A stretch of 43,658 bases of DNA from Sphingomonadaceae bacterium. Its GTDB lineage: Bacteria > Pseudomonadota > Alphaproteobacteria > Sphingomonadales > Sphingomonadaceae. Numbering within the stretch: the stretch's first letter is position 1; each line of letters opens with the position of its first letter. The stretch is from positions 1 through 43,658 of the forward strand of contig JANXUP010000175.1 in assembly GCA_025356175.1 (NCBI GenBank). The letters are read 5' to 3'. The position numbers and the translations under genes were made by a program. Positions 7,456 through 15,856 of the stretch are shown here, one piece after another. The notes under the pieces are model-generated. The model was not told the origin of the DNA. It was given only the letters and a program-made list of their open reading frames with translations, and did not search any database.

Positions 7456-8293
7456 TGCCGTCCGAGCGCTGCTGGGCTCGCTCCTTGTTACTGTTGCCCT
7501 GCCCGCGATCGCGGATTCGAATGACGACAGACTGCGCCGAGACGATCTTCAATTGGCCGAGATCGCCAGCCGGATCGCGATAGCCAGCGCGCCGCGGTGC
7601 CAGAACCTGATGCCGGCGACCGGACTGGTGATCATCGCGATCGACCAGTACCCGCCTGAACTTCGCAAGAAGTTCGGCCTTGTGACTCCGGTCGAGATCG
7701 AAGCGGTAGTGCCTGGCCTGGCTGCGGACCGCGCCGGACTACGCGCCGGAGATCGTCTGCTGGCTATTGGCGACAAGGTTCTTGCGTTCCTGCCGCTCGC
7801 ACCCGCCGCAAGCAGCGCAACACGGGACCGGGTTGAACGACAGATCATCGTGCTTCCTCCCCGCGCGCCTATCACGGTTCAGGTCAACCGGGCCGGTCGA
7901 ACAGTCTCGGCTGTGCTTGAGCCTGTTGCCGCCTGCCGCACCCGCTTCGAAGTGGTCGAGACCGACAAACTCATCGCCCGCAGCGATGGTGAAACGATCC
8001 AGCTCAGCAGCGCGTATATCGAAAGTTTCGGCGAAGACGCGGTCGCAGTAGCATTCGCGCATGAACTTGCGCACCTGGTGCTGCAGCACGGGTTGAAGGC
8101 GAACAAACAGACCGAGCGTGAGGCAGACCGACTGAGCCTGCATCTACTGGCCTTGGCGGGATACGATCCGCAGATCGCTCTGCGCTTCTGGCGCGAGCAT
8201 GGGGCCAGTCTCGGGTCGCGCGGTCACGATTCGGTCAAAAAGAGGATCAGTCTGCTCGAAGCCGAAATCGCCGCGATGGGCGCGGTGCGCTAA
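7439..8293 (+). CDS. Exported M48-type metallopeptidase with an internal PDZ domain (284 aa)
   Basis: A signal peptide (residues 1-25, cleavage after AIA) sends it to the periplasm. A PDZ-like domain occupies roughly residues 80-160, including VPGLAADRAGLRAGDRLLAI. The zinc-binding HELAH is at 208-212, and EREAD at about 226-230 supplies the third ligand. The metalloprotease core is small, so this resembles minimal M48 (Peptidase_M48/gluzincin) proteins of periplasmic quality control. The ATG lies inside the end of gnd (17-base overlap), so it depends on translation of gnd. Its TAA overlaps the stop of the convergent cysQ gene. Substrate is unknown; the PDZ domain suggests recognition of C-termini or of a membrane-protein partner. 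Confidence 0.8.
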   Translation: MSHRNSAVRALLGSLLVTVALPAIADSNDDRLRRDDLQLAEIASRIAIASAPRCQNLMPATGLVIIAIDQYPPELRKKFGLVTPVEIEAVVPGLAADRAGLRAGDRLLAIGDKVLAFLPLAPAASSATRDRVERQIIVLPPRAPITVQVNRAGRTVSAVLEPVAACRTRFEVVETDKLIARSDGETIQLSSAYIESFGEDAVAVAFAHELAHLVLQHGLKANKQTEREADRLSLHLLALAGYDPQIALRFWREHGASLGSRGHDSVKKRISLLEAEIAAMGAVR

Positions 8294-9030
8294 GGCGCAG
8301 CCTGAACCTCACGCACCAGTGCGAGCACTTGCGCGGCATGCTCACATCGGCAGATTAGCAGATCGGGAATATAAGTGTCGGCCTGATTATAAATCAGCGG
8401 GCTGCCATCGATGCGGCTCGCGTGAAGTCCATGGGCCAGCGCCACCGCCACCGGCGCGCACGAATCCCATTCGTACTGGCCGCCGCTGTGCAGGTAAATA
8501 TCCGTCTCGCCGCGCACCACCGCCATCGCCTTGGCCCCGGCCGAGCCCATCGGGACCAGTTCCGCGCCCAGCGCCTCCGCAACCGCCACGGCTTCGCGCG
8601 CCGGGCGAGTCCGGCTGACCACCACCCGCAGCCGTTCCGGCGGCGGCGCAACTTCGATCGGCTGGTCGCTGCGCAGGACAAGTCCCAACGCAGGCAAAGC
8701 AACCGCGCCAATGGCAGCCACGCCATCGATCGCCAACGCCACATGCACCGCCCAATCGCTCCGCCCCTCGCCATATTCGCGGGTGCCGTCGACTGGATCA
8801 ACGATCCACGCGCGAGATTTGTTGAGCCGTGACGGCTTATCCTTCTCCTCCTCGGACAGCAGCGCATCGTCCGGGCGCGAACGGCGCAGTTCAGCACAGA
8901 GCAGCGCATTCGCCAGCCGGTCACCCTCATCGCCGAGCAGCTTGCCAGAATACTGCCCACTAGCTCGCAACGCGAGCAGCAGGTGCCCCGCCTGCTCGGC
9001 CAGTTCGGCAGCGATGTCCGCGTCGGTCAT
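8290..9030 (-). CDS. cysQ: 3'(2'),5'-bisphosphate nucleotidase
   Basis: CysQ removes the 3'-phosphate of PAP (and PAPS), clearing the by-product of sulfate activation. It is an inositol-monophosphatase-fold enzyme: the metal-binding acidic cluster is seen in LLSEEEKD and in [12 protein letters not shown] (about residues 75-86), and the C-terminal [12 protein letters not shown] segment contains the conserved WD. Length (246 aa) is normal. The start ATG overlaps the stop of cysNC as ATGA, so the two are coupled; cysD-cysNC-cysQ form one operon. Its stop codon shares bases with the stop of the convergent protease gene. Confidence 0.93.
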   Translation of the reverse strand: MTDADIAAELAEQAGHLLLALRASGQYSGKLLGDEGDRLANALLCAELRRSRPDDALLSEEEKDKPSRLNKSRAWIVDPVDGTREYGEGRSDWAVHVALAIDGVAAIGAVALPALGLVLRSDQPIEVAPPPERLRVVVSRTRPAREAVAVAEALGAELVPMGSAGAKAMAVVRGETDIYLHSGGQYEWDSCAPVAVALAHGLHASRIDGSPLIYNQADTYIPDLLICRCEHAAQVLALVREVQAAP

Positions 9031-10982
9031 ATCACCGGCATCCAGCTATCACCGCGCCCGCCGAGGATAAAGTCGACGATCCGCTCAGCCGCGGCTTCGG
9101 AAGGTTCGGCGGTGGTATCGATCCGCAGTTCGGGCTGCTCGGGCACCTCATATGGACTGTCGATCCCGGTGAAGTTCTTGAGCTGCCCGGCGCGCGCCTT
9201 TTTGTAGAGACCCTTCACGTCACGCGCCTCAGCCACTTCAAGCGGGGTATCGACGAAGATCTCAACGAATTCGCCTTCCGGCAGCATCGCGCGGACCAGT
9301 TCGCGCTCGGCGCGAAACGGGCTGATGAAGGCGGTAAGGACGATCAGCCCCGCATCGGTCATCAGCTTGGCCACCTCACCCACGCGGCGGATATTCTCGA
9401 TCCGGTCCGCTTCGGTAAAGCCAAGATCCTTGTTGAGCCCGTGCCGTACATTGTCGCCATCGAGCAGAAAGGTGTGATGGCCCAGCGCGTGCAGGCGCTT
9501 TTCAACCAGGTTGGCGATAGTCGACTTGCCCGAGCCCGAAAGACCGGTGAACCACAGCACCGCCGGGTTCTGGTGCTTCAATGCAGCGTGTGCCTCGCGG
9601 CTGACGTCGAGCGCTTGCCAATGGACGTTTTGCGCGCGGCGCAGGCTGAAATTGATCATGCCCGCTGCCACGGTGGCATTGGTCAGCTTGTCGATCAGGA
9701 TGAACCCGCCGAGCGCGCGGCTTGTCGCGTAGGGTTCGAACACGATCGGCCGGTCGGTCGCGATTTCGACCACGCCGATCGCGTTGAGCTCAAGCGTCTT
9801 GGCCGCGATGTGCTCCATCGTGTTGACGTTCACGGCATACTTGGGCTGCTGTACGGTGACCGAGACAGTCTGCGCGCCCAGCTTGAGCCAATAGGCGCGG
9901 CCAACCCGCAGCGCATCGTCATTGAGCCAGACCAGTGCCGCCTCGAATTGGTCGCTGACTTGCGGCGCACTGTCGGCTGCAGCGATCACGTCCCCGCGCG
10001 AACAATCAATCTCGTCGGCCAGGCACAGCGTGACCGACTGACCCGCGCGTGCAACTTCCAGATCGCCTTCCCCTGCGGCTCCACCGGCATTTGGCATGGT
10101 GACGATCCGCGAAACCGTGCTGGTCTTGCCCGAAGGCAGCACCCGCACCGCATCGCCCACCCGCACTTGCCCGGTGGCGATCAGCCCGGCAAACCCGCGG
10201 AAGTCGAGGTTGGGACGGTTGACCCATTGCACCGGCAGGCGCAGCGGCTGCTCCACGTCTACTTCGCCAAGCACCTCGACAGTTTCGAGATGCTCGATCA
10301 GCGACGGCCCGCGGTACCACGGAGTGTGTGGCGAAGCGGCGGTGACGTTGTCGCCTTTGAATCCCGAGATCGGCAGGGCGGTGAAGCTTTCGACCTCGAT
10401 GCTCTTCGCAAAGGCGGCATATTCGGTCACAATCTGGTCGAACCGCGCCTGATCGTATCCGACCAGGTCCATCTTGTTCACCGCCAACACCAGATTCTTG
10501 ATGCCGATCAGGTGGCACAGGTAAGTATGCCGCCGGGTCTGGACCAGCACGCCCTTGCGCGCATCGACCAGAATCACCGCAAGATCCGCAGTCGAAGCGC
10601 CGGTCACCATGTTGCGGGTGTACTGCTCGTGCCCCGGGCAATCGGCGACGATGAATTTGCGCTTCTCGGTGTTGAAGAAGCGGTAAGCGACGTCGATCGT
10701 GATGCCCTGCTCGCGCTCAGCAGCAAGGCCGTCGACGAGCAGCGCGAAATCGATCTCCTGCCCTTGCGTGCCGACCCGCTTGGAATCGGTCTCCAAAGCG
10801 GCGAGCTGGTCTTCAAAGATCATCTTGGAATCGTAAAGCAGCCGGCCGATCAGGGTGCTCTTGCCGTCATCGACCGAACCGCAAGTGATGAAGCGCAGCA
10901 TGGTCTTGTGCTGGTGCTGGGCGAGGTAGGCGTCGATATCCTCCGCGATCAGGCTGTCGGTGACGTAGGCGGGACCCTCCAT
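9027..10982 (-). CDS. cysNC: Bifunctional sulfate adenylyltransferase large subunit / adenylylsulfate kinase
   Basis: This fused protein (651 aa) does two consecutive steps: with CysD it makes adenylylsulfate (APS) from sulfate and ATP, driven by GTP hydrolysis, and its C-terminal domain phosphorylates APS to PAPS. The EF-Tu-like GTPase domain has its P-loop at residues 35-42 (GSVDDGKS), then [12 protein letters not shown] and NKMD. The kinase domain starts near residue 472 with P-loop GLSGSGKS at 480-487 and the [11 protein letters not shown] motif. The fusion is of the NodQ/CysNC type common in Alphaproteobacteria. Its ATG shares one base with the cysD stop (TGATG), and its own stop overlaps the cysQ start. 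Confidence 0.96.
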   Translation of the reverse strand: MEGPAYVTDSLIAEDIDAYLAQHQHKTMLRFITCGSVDDGKSTLIGRLLYDSKMIFEDQLAALETDSKRVGTQGQEIDFALLVDGLAAEREQGITIDVAYRFFNTEKRKFIVADCPGHEQYTRNMVTGASTADLAVILVDARKGVLVQTRRHTYLCHLIGIKNLVLAVNKMDLVGYDQARFDQIVTEYAAFAKSIEVESFTALPISGFKGDNVTAASPHTPWYRGPSLIEHLETVEVLGEVDVEQPLRLPVQWVNRPNLDFRGFAGLIATGQVRVGDAVRVLPSGKTSTVSRIVTMPNAGGAAGEGDLEVARAGQSVTLCLADEIDCSRGDVIAAADSAPQVSDQFEAALVWLNDDALRVGRAYWLKLGAQTVSVTVQQPKYAVNVNTMEHIAAKTLELNAIGVVEIATDRPIVFEPYATSRALGGFILIDKLTNATVAAGMINFSLRRAQNVHWQALDVSREAHAALKHQNPAVLWFTGLSGSGKSTIANLVEKRLHALGHHTFLLDGDNVRHGLNKDLGFTEADRIENIRRVGEVAKLMTDAGLIVLTAFISPFRAERELVRAMLPEGEFVEIFVDTPLEVAEARDVKGLYKKARAGQLKNFTGIDSPYEVPEQPELRIDTTAEPSEAAAERIVDFILGGRGDSWMPVI

Positions 10983-11887
10983 CAGAAGTACCCCTGCTGC
11001 TTCTTTACTTCCATCCCCGCCCCGCCCGCGTCCTTGTCGATCGCGCGGCCCTGGCGTTCGCTGGTGGTGGTCAGCAGTGTCTCCTGGATCACCTCGCTCA
11101 GCGTTGCCGCATTGCTTTCAACCGCGCCGGTCAGCGGATAGCAACCGAGCGTGCGAAAGCGGATCGAGCGTTCGACAGGCACTTCGCCCGGCAGCAGCGG
11201 AAAGCGATCGTCATCGACCATCAGCAACAGACCGCCACGCTCAACCGTTGGGCGCGGCGCGGCGAAATAGAGCGGGACGATCGGAATCGCCTCCAGCTGG
11301 ATGTATTGCCACACATCAAGCTCAGTCCAGTTGCTGATCGGGAACACTCGGATGCTCTCGCCCTTGTGCTTGCGCGCGTTGTAGAGGTTCCACAGCTCGG
11401 GCCGCTGGTTCTTGGGGTCCCAGCCGTGGCTGGCGGTGCGGAAGCTGAAGATGCGTTCTTTGGCGCGGCTCTTCTCTTCATCGCGCCGCGCGCCGCCAAA
11501 GGCCGCATCGAACTGCCAGTGATCGAGCGCCTGCTTGAGCCCCTCGGTCTTCCACATATCGGTATGCAGCGCGCCGTGATCGAACGGGTTGATTCCGCGC
11601 TCCTTCGCCTCAGGGTTTTGCCAGATCAGCAGCTCCATCCCGCTCTTTGCTGCCATCTGATCCCGCAGCGCGTACATGGCGCGGAACTTCCAGGTGGTAT
11701 CGACGTGGAGCAGCGGGAACGGCGGCGGCGATGGGTAGAACGCCTTCTTCGCTAGGTGCAGCATCACCGCGCTGTCTTTGCCCACCGAATAGAGCATCAC
11801 CGGACGCGCCGCTTCGGCCACCACCTCACGCATGATGTGGATCGCTTCGGCCTCAAGTCGCTGTAGGTGGGTAAGGTTCGCCGTCAT
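10982..11887 (-). CDS. cysD: Sulfate adenylyltransferase small subunit
   Basis: CysD is the ATP-pyrophosphatase-fold catalytic subunit that adenylates sulfate, working as a complex with the GTPase CysN part of the next protein. The PP-loop SVGKDS is at residues 34-39. Family motifs [26 protein letters not shown] and [14 protein letters not shown] are intact, and the C-terminus ends in QQGYF as usual. The ATG at 11887 (301 aa) gives the standard N-terminus [14 protein letters not shown]; upstream extension to 11989 is not family-like. It is the first gene of cysD-cysNC-cysQ. About 200 bases upstream, before tRNA-Arg, hold the promoter region. Confidence 0.96.
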   Translation of the reverse strand: MTANLTHLQRLEAEAIHIMREVVAEAARPVMLYSVGKDSAVMLHLAKKAFYPSPPPFPLLHVDTTWKFRAMYALRDQMAAKSGMELLIWQNPEAKERGINPFDHGALHTDMWKTEGLKQALDHWQFDAAFGGARRDEEKSRAKERIFSFRTASHGWDPKNQRPELWNLYNARKHKGESIRVFPISNWTELDVWQYIQLEAIPIVPLYFAAPRPTVERGGLLLMVDDDRFPLLPGEVPVERSIRFRTLGCYPLTGAVESNAATLSEVIQETLLTTTSERQGRAIDKDAGGAGMEVKKQQGYF

Positions 11888-11977
11888 TCCGCCTGATCTG
11901 CTTTTCCCACTAGATGGGCCACCGGATAGTGATGGCCCTTTGACGGCGCAAATGGAAGCTGGCGAGCAACGATCTCT

Positions 11978-11997
11978 ATCCCGGAGCAAACCGGGAT
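11978..11997. other. Hairpin between cysD and tRNA-Arg
   Basis: ATCCCGG at 11978-11984 and CCGGGAT at 11991-11997 form a perfect seven-pair stem with a six-base loop. It lies downstream of the tRNA-Arg gene and upstream of cysD, so it may end the tRNA transcript or fold in the cysD leader. No T-run follows in either direction, so its role is uncertain. Apart from this hairpin and the repeat at 12019-12035, the 11888-12093 stretch shows nothing I can name. Confidence 0.3.
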
Positions 11998-12018
11998 TGT
12001 TGCTGTATTCATTGATAT

Positions 12019-12103
12019 GGAGAAATGGTGCGCCCCGCAGGACAAAGTCCGACCATTCCTGAATTTCGGGCGGGTTTCGACCGAAGGGAGAAATGGTGCG
12101 CCC
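12019..12103. repeat. 17-bp direct repeat containing the tRNA-Arg 3' end
   Basis: GGAGAAATGGTGCGCCC occurs at 12019-12035 and again at 12087-12103, where its second half is the acceptor end and CCA of tRNA-Arg. The two copies are 68 bases apart and the DNA between them is unrelated to a tRNA. A duplicated tRNA 3' end next to the intact gene is the classic footprint of site-specific integration followed by loss of the element, or of a small tandem duplication. Confidence 0.6.
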
Positions 12104-12170
12104 GGAACGATTCGAACGTCCGGCCCTCAGATTCGTAGTCTGATGCTCTATCCAGCTGAGCTACGGGCGC
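12094..12170 (-). tRNA. tRNA-Arg(ACG)
   Basis: The minus strand folds into a full cloverleaf: acceptor stem GCGCCCG pairing with CGGGCGC, D-arm GCTCAGCTGGATAGAGC, anticodon arm TCAGA-CTACGAA-TCTGA with anticodon ACG (positions 34-36), and T-arm containing TTCGAAT. The CCA end is encoded. In bacteria the ACG anticodon is normally edited to ICG and reads the common CGU, CGC and CGA arginine codons. The gene stands alone between cysD and the Nudix gene and is transcribed in the same direction as both. Confidence 0.97.
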
Positions 12171-12219
12171 GTTGGAATGGCGCACATAGGGGGCAGTTTC
12201 GGGCTTGGCAAGCTGCTAA

Positions 12220-12633
12220 TTAGCGCCCCTGCAACCATTTTTCGAGCGCCGCCGCCAGCGGCCGATCGAGCGGCGGCATGGCCAATGCGTGCAACTCGTG
12301 CGGAGCAAACCAGCCGATGGCCGCAGCATCGAGGCAGCGCGGCTCGCCCTGCCACGCCAGGCAAGTGTAAAGCGAAATGACAAGTCCGCCGCCCAGGTCG
12401 GCCGCCTCGGCAAGACGCGACAAGTGATCCGGCGCGAGCACGATCCCGAGTTCCTCATCAATTTCGCGAATCAACGCGGAAAGCGCGCTTTCCCCGGCTT
12501 CCACCTTGCCGCCTGGGAATTCCCACAGCCCGCCGTGCTGCCGATCGGCGCGGCGCTTTTGCAGCAGAATGCGCTCCGCCCCATCGATGAGCGCAACCGC
12601 CACCACCTCGATCGCTGTCGGATTTCTTTTCAT
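12220..12633 (-). CDS. mutT: MutT-like Nudix hydrolase (8-oxo-dGTP diphosphatase)
   Basis: The protein (137 aa) carries a complete Nudix box at residues 42-64 (GKVEAGES ... REIDEELGI), matching G-x5-E-x7-RE-x2-EE-x-G. Size and the WEFPGGKVEAGE context are those of MutT, which hydrolyses 8-oxo-dGTP to the monophosphate and so prevents oxidative mutations. The ATG at 12633 starts a natural MutT N-terminus with a VVAVALI strand. It ends 50 bases before the tRNA gene. Other Nudix activities cannot be excluded from sequence alone. Confidence 0.85.
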   Translation of the reverse strand: MKRNPTAIEVVAVALIDGAERILLQKRRADRQHGGLWEFPGGKVEAGESALSALIREIDEELGIVLAPDHLSRLAEAADLGGGLVISLYTCLAWQGEPRCLDAAAIGWFAPHELHALAMPPLDRPLAAALEKWLQGR

Positions 12634-12715
12634 TCAATCGGGCCGCGTAAACCAATTCTTAGGAATACAAACGATATTGCAATCCTTGTCTGCAATTGGA
12701 GCGGAGGCGGGGGTC

Positions 12716-12907
12716 ATGAAAAGACTTATTTCAGAGCTGATCCACGACGAAAAGGGCGCAACTGCTATCGAATATGGGATGATCTGCTCCCTGATCGTTT
12801 TGGCGATGCTCACCGCATTGCAGGGCTTTGCCGCTGAAAACAAGAATACCTGGGACAAAGTGTCTTCGGCCACGCAGACGGCCGTTTCGGGAGCCACCGG
12901 GGCTTAA
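12716..12907 (+). CDS. Flp-type prepilin, first copy (63 aa)
   Basis: Flp pilins are small type IVb pilins assembled by Tad machinery for surface attachment. The protein has a short basic leader ending in KGA, then the ATAIEYG signature with the Glu at +5 and Tyr at +6 after the expected cleavage, followed by one hydrophobic helix (about residues 22-42). The ATG at 12716 is preceded by GGAGGCGGGGG. A second, more canonical copy follows 102 bases downstream. No Tad secretion genes are in the window, so the assembly system must lie elsewhere. The polar tail after the helix (ENKNTWDK) is longer and more charged than in the second copy. Confidence 0.88.
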   Translation: MKRLISELIHDEKGATAIEYGMICSLIVLAMLTALQGFAAENKNTWDKVSSATQTAVSGATGA

Positions 12908-13009
12908 ACATTTGGCAAGGAATTTCCCTTAGTCCGGCAGTTGCTCTTTCGGGTGACAGGGAATGAGCTGGGTAAACTGAAGACTGCAACTACCAACAGG
13001 AGACTAATC

Positions 13010-13192
13010 ATGAAGTTCATCAACAAGCTGTTCCGTAACGAAGCTGGTGCGACCGCAATCGAATACGGCCTGATCGCTGCTCTGATCGCCGTTGCTGCGA
13101 TCACCGCAATGCAGGGCCTCGGTGGCCAGCTGAAGACCACCTTCAACACCACTTCGTCGGCTATGGCCAGCGCTAACGCTCCGAGCGCCTAA
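13010..13192 (+). CDS. Flp-type prepilin, second copy (60 aa)
   Basis: This is a canonical alphaproteobacterial Flp/PilA prepilin: basic leader MKFINKLFRNEAGA, the ATAIEYGLIAALIAVAAI core and a small polar tail rich in Ser, Thr and Ala. Cleavage by the TadV/CpaA prepilin peptidase is expected between Gly13 and Ala14. AGGAG at 12998-13002 is well placed before the ATG at 13010, so the longer reading from 12941 is rejected. The gene ends 47 bases before a strong terminator at 13240. It is a paralogue of the gene at 12716-12907 and the likelier major pilin. Confidence 0.92.
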   Translation: MKFINKLFRNEAGATAIEYGLIAALIAVAAITAMQGLGGQLKTTFNTTSSAMASANAPSA

Positions 13193-13239
13193 GCTCGAAG
13201 CGATGGTGTAACGACACCTTCGGGTGTACGAGACACGAA

Positions 13240-13273
13240 GGGGCGGCAGGTAATCCTGCCGCCCCTTTTCGTT
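13240..13273 (+). terminator. Strong intrinsic terminator after the pilin genes
   Basis: GGGGCGGCAGG (13240-13250), loop TAAT, and CCTGCCGCCCC (13255-13265) form an eleven-pair perfect stem followed by TTTTCGTTT. It lies 47 bases beyond the second pilin stop and should stop transcription from that side. The strong stem fits a highly expressed pilin gene. Confidence 0.9.
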
Positions 13274-13312
13274 TGCCTGCTGGCCGCTGCGGTTGAGAGC
13301 ATCTCAACCGGA

Positions 13313-14782
13313 TCAATAAGTAACGAGCTTCACCTTCTGCCCGGGCACTAGCCGCGAGGTGCTGGTCAGGCCGTTCAGCACCAGGAAGCGGTCAAGCGGG
13401 GCATCGGTATAGGCCATGCGTCCGGCGAGCGACTGCAGGGTGTCGGAGCGATTGACGGTGACCACTGCAAGCTTGCGCGGTTTCAGCGCCGCAGCCTCAG
13501 CCACAGACAGCCGCCGCATCGACCCGAACATTGCATCGAACGGGTTTTGCCCCGCCTGGGTGATGGTCAGGAAATGGTACGCCTGCGAGGTGCTCCACTG
13601 ATAGGCGAACACCGCCACGTCGACTTGACTGGTACCGTTGGCCACCCGCGCAGTGGCATAGGCCGCCGGAATTCCGTTCACCGTGGTGTGCTGGATCGCC
13701 GATGGCGTCAGCTGGGTCTGGTTCGATTGCGCCAACGCGGCAAATTGCGCGGTTACATAGGCATCAAGATTGCCATTGAAGGCGGCGGTGGTGAACTGCC
13801 CCTTGCCCGAAGTACCGCCGATGGCGACGGCTTGCGTCCCGTTGACAAGGTAGAAGCCGACCGGGGCATCAAAAGCGAGCCTTTCGATCGGGTGTTTGAA
13901 GCTGCGGCCTTCGGCATAGCCTTGCGCCGCCGAATCGCCATAGGTCAGCCCGGCAATCCGGGCGAGGAAGGTATCGCGGTTGGTCACGCCGGTCGCGGTA
14001 CCCGCCAGACTTGCCGCGGTGCGCACGCGCGACGCCGGATCGGGGTGCGTCGAAGCCCATGCGGGAACCTGGTCGCTGGTCCCCATCAGTTTTGCATCGA
14101 GCGCATTCTGATTGGCGAGGCTTTGCAGCACGGTCGACATCGCGCGCGGATCGTAACCGGCCTTGCGCAGGTACTGGACCCCGTAAGAATCGGCTTCGCT
14201 TTCCTGTTTGCGCGAGAACTTGAGCGTCAGCAGCTGCGAGCCCTGCATGAAGCCAGACTGCAGCAGTTGCCCGATCTTGCTGCTGCCGCCCAGCACCACG
14301 CCGGAAAGAATCGCCCCGATCACGCCGATCACTTGGTTCTTGGTCGCCGCGCTTTGCCGCTGGGCGCTGTGCCGCAAAGCAACGTGAGCGGTTTCATGGC
14401 CCAGTACGCCGCCAAGTTCGGCCTCGTTGTTCATCAACGCAACTAGCTGGCGGGTGGTGTAGATATATCCCCCCGGTATGGCGAAGGCGTTGTTGATCGA
14501 ACTGTCGAGCAGAGTGACGGTGAAGTCGCTCGAACTGTTGCTCAGCCCCGATTGCACCGCGATCTTCTTGCCGATCGTCGCCACATAATCAGCTTGCGGC
14601 CCGGTCAGCGCGCCGCCGTATTCGGCCACCAGCTGGGGGTTCGCCTTGGCGCCTTCGGCTTTATCCTTAGCGCTGATCGAAGTGGGCACCGGCGCGGTTG
14701 CGGCGGGCAGGCTTGAGCCTGAAACGGTGCCCATGATAATTGCCGCACCAAGCAGGTAACGCGTTGTTCGACGCAAATTCAT
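13313..14782 (-). CDS. Exported M48 metallopeptidase with C-terminal LysM-like domain (489 aa)
   Basis: A signal peptide (about residues 1-28) exports the protein. The zinc motif is HETAH at 129-133, with ESEAD at 194-198 supplying the third ligand, and the GGVLGHETAHVALRHSAQ surroundings match the BepA/YfgC-like M48 family that repairs or degrades misassembled outer-membrane proteins. The last ~50 residues (VVTVNRSDTLQSLAGRM ... LVPGQKVKL) look like a LysM peptidoglycan-binding domain, where BepA has TPR repeats. The ATG at 14782 is preceded by GGGGAG; the ATG five codons upstream has no such site. It follows accA in the same direction, 75 bases away. Confidence 0.88.
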   Translation of the reverse strand: MNLRRTTRYLLGAAIIMGTVSGSSLPAATAPVPTSISAKDKAEGAKANPQLVAEYGGALTGPQADYVATIGKKIAVQSGLSNSSSDFTVTLLDSSINNAFAIPGGYIYTTRQLVALMNNEAELGGVLGHETAHVALRHSAQRQSAATKNQVIGVIGAILSGVVLGGSSKIGQLLQSGFMQGSQLLTLKFSRKQESEADSYGVQYLRKAGYDPRAMSTVLQSLANQNALDAKLMGTSDQVPAWASTHPDPASRVRTAASLAGTATGVTNRDTFLARIAGLTYGDSAAQGYAEGRSFKHPIERLAFDAPVGFYLVNGTQAVAIGGTSGKGQFTTAAFNGNLDAYVTAQFAALAQSNQTQLTPSAIQHTTVNGIPAAYATARVANGTSQVDVAVFAYQWSTSQAYHFLTITQAGQNPFDAMFGSMRRLSVAEAAALKPRKLAVVTVNRSDTLQSLAGRMAYTDAPLDRFLVLNGLTSTSRLVPGQKVKLVTY

Positions 14783-14857
14783 AAGTGCTCCCCTCAAGTT
14801 AATTCAGGATTGTGCTGACCTATAACTCCTGATTGCGCTGAACGATCCCTGACCGTT

Positions 14858-15805
14858 TCAGTTATCACCGATCCGCAGGAAGCGTTCTTCGCGGGCCGCG
14901 CGGAGTTGATCTGAAGACAACTTGGCAAGCTTGTCGAGCTCAGCGCCGATTGCTTCGGCCAAGGTGTGCGCCGCCTGTGCCGGTGCGCGGTGCGCGCCGC
15001 CGACCGGTTCGGGCACGATCCGGTCGATTACGCCGAGCGCCAGAAGATCCTGCGCCGTGGTTTTCATCGCCTCGGCCATTTCCGGTGCCTTATCGGCCGT
15101 GCGCCACAGGATCGAAGCCCCGGCTTCCGGCGAGATCACCGCGTAGACCGCGTGTTCCATCATCAGCACGCGTTCGGCGCTGGCCAGCGCGACCGCGCCG
15201 CCCGAACCGCCTTCACCCACGATCACCGCGACCATTGGCACCGGCAGCGTCAGGCACGCCTCGGTCGAACGGGCAATCGCTTCGGCTTGGCCGCGCTCCT
15301 CCGCCTCGATCCCGGGGAATGCGCCCGAGGTATCGACCAAGGTAACAACCGGCAGCCCGAACCGGCCCGCCAGCTCCATCAGGCGGATCGCCTTGCGATA
15401 GCCTTCCGGCTTGCCCATGCCGAAATTGTGCTTGATCCGGCTCTGCGTATCGTTGCCCTTCTCGTGCCCGATCAGCATAACCCGGCGCCCATCAAGTTTG
15501 GCAAAACCGCCGATGATCGCCTGATCGTCACCGAAATAGCGATCCCCGCCCAGCGGCATGAAATCGGTGAAGGCCATCGCCACGTAATCGACGAAGTGCG
15601 GACGCATCGGATGCCGGGCGACCTGGGTTTTCTGCCATGGGGTGAGCGCAGCATAAGTGCTCGCAAGGAGCTGCGCGCTCTTCCGTTCGAGCCGCTCAAT
15701 CTCGGAGGTAATATCGACATCGCCGCCCGCCCCAGCTTCACGCAGTTCGGCAATACGGGCTTCGAGCGCGGCAACGGGCTTTTCGAATTCAAGGTAAGAA
15801 ATCAT
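14858..15805 (-). CDS. accA: Acetyl-CoA carboxylase carboxyltransferase subunit alpha
   Basis: AccA, with AccD, transfers the carboxyl group from carboxybiotin to acetyl-CoA to make malonyl-CoA, the committed step of fatty-acid synthesis. Typical AccA segments are intact: the N-terminal FEKPVAALEARIAELRE helix, LTPWQKTQVARHPMRP, FGMGKPEGYRKAIRLM, TSGAFPGIEAEERGQAEAI and VGEGGSGGAVAL with the oxyanion glycines. Length (315 aa) is normal. It lies 51 bases after xerD in the same direction and may share its transcript. Confidence 0.97.
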   Translation of the reverse strand: MISYLEFEKPVAALEARIAELREAGAGGDVDITSEIERLERKSAQLLASTYAALTPWQKTQVARHPMRPHFVDYVAMAFTDFMPLGGDRYFGDDQAIIGGFAKLDGRRVMLIGHEKGNDTQSRIKHNFGMGKPEGYRKAIRLMELAGRFGLPVVTLVDTSGAFPGIEAEERGQAEAIARSTEACLTLPVPMVAVIVGEGGSGGAVALASAERVLMMEHAVYAVISPEAGASILWRTADKAPEMAEAMKTTAQDLLALGVIDRIVPEPVGGAHRAPAQAAHTLAEAIGAELDKLAKLSSDQLRAAREERFLRIGDN

Positions 15806-15856
15806 CGGGTTTCGCTACCCCTCTGCGGCTCGGACGGCAAGGGCCATCCGGGGCGG

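Noticed and set aside
9441..11141. 566-residue plus-strand ORF
   Set aside because: It is antisense to cysNC and cysD, which have full sets of motifs; long antisense frames are common in GC-rich DNA.
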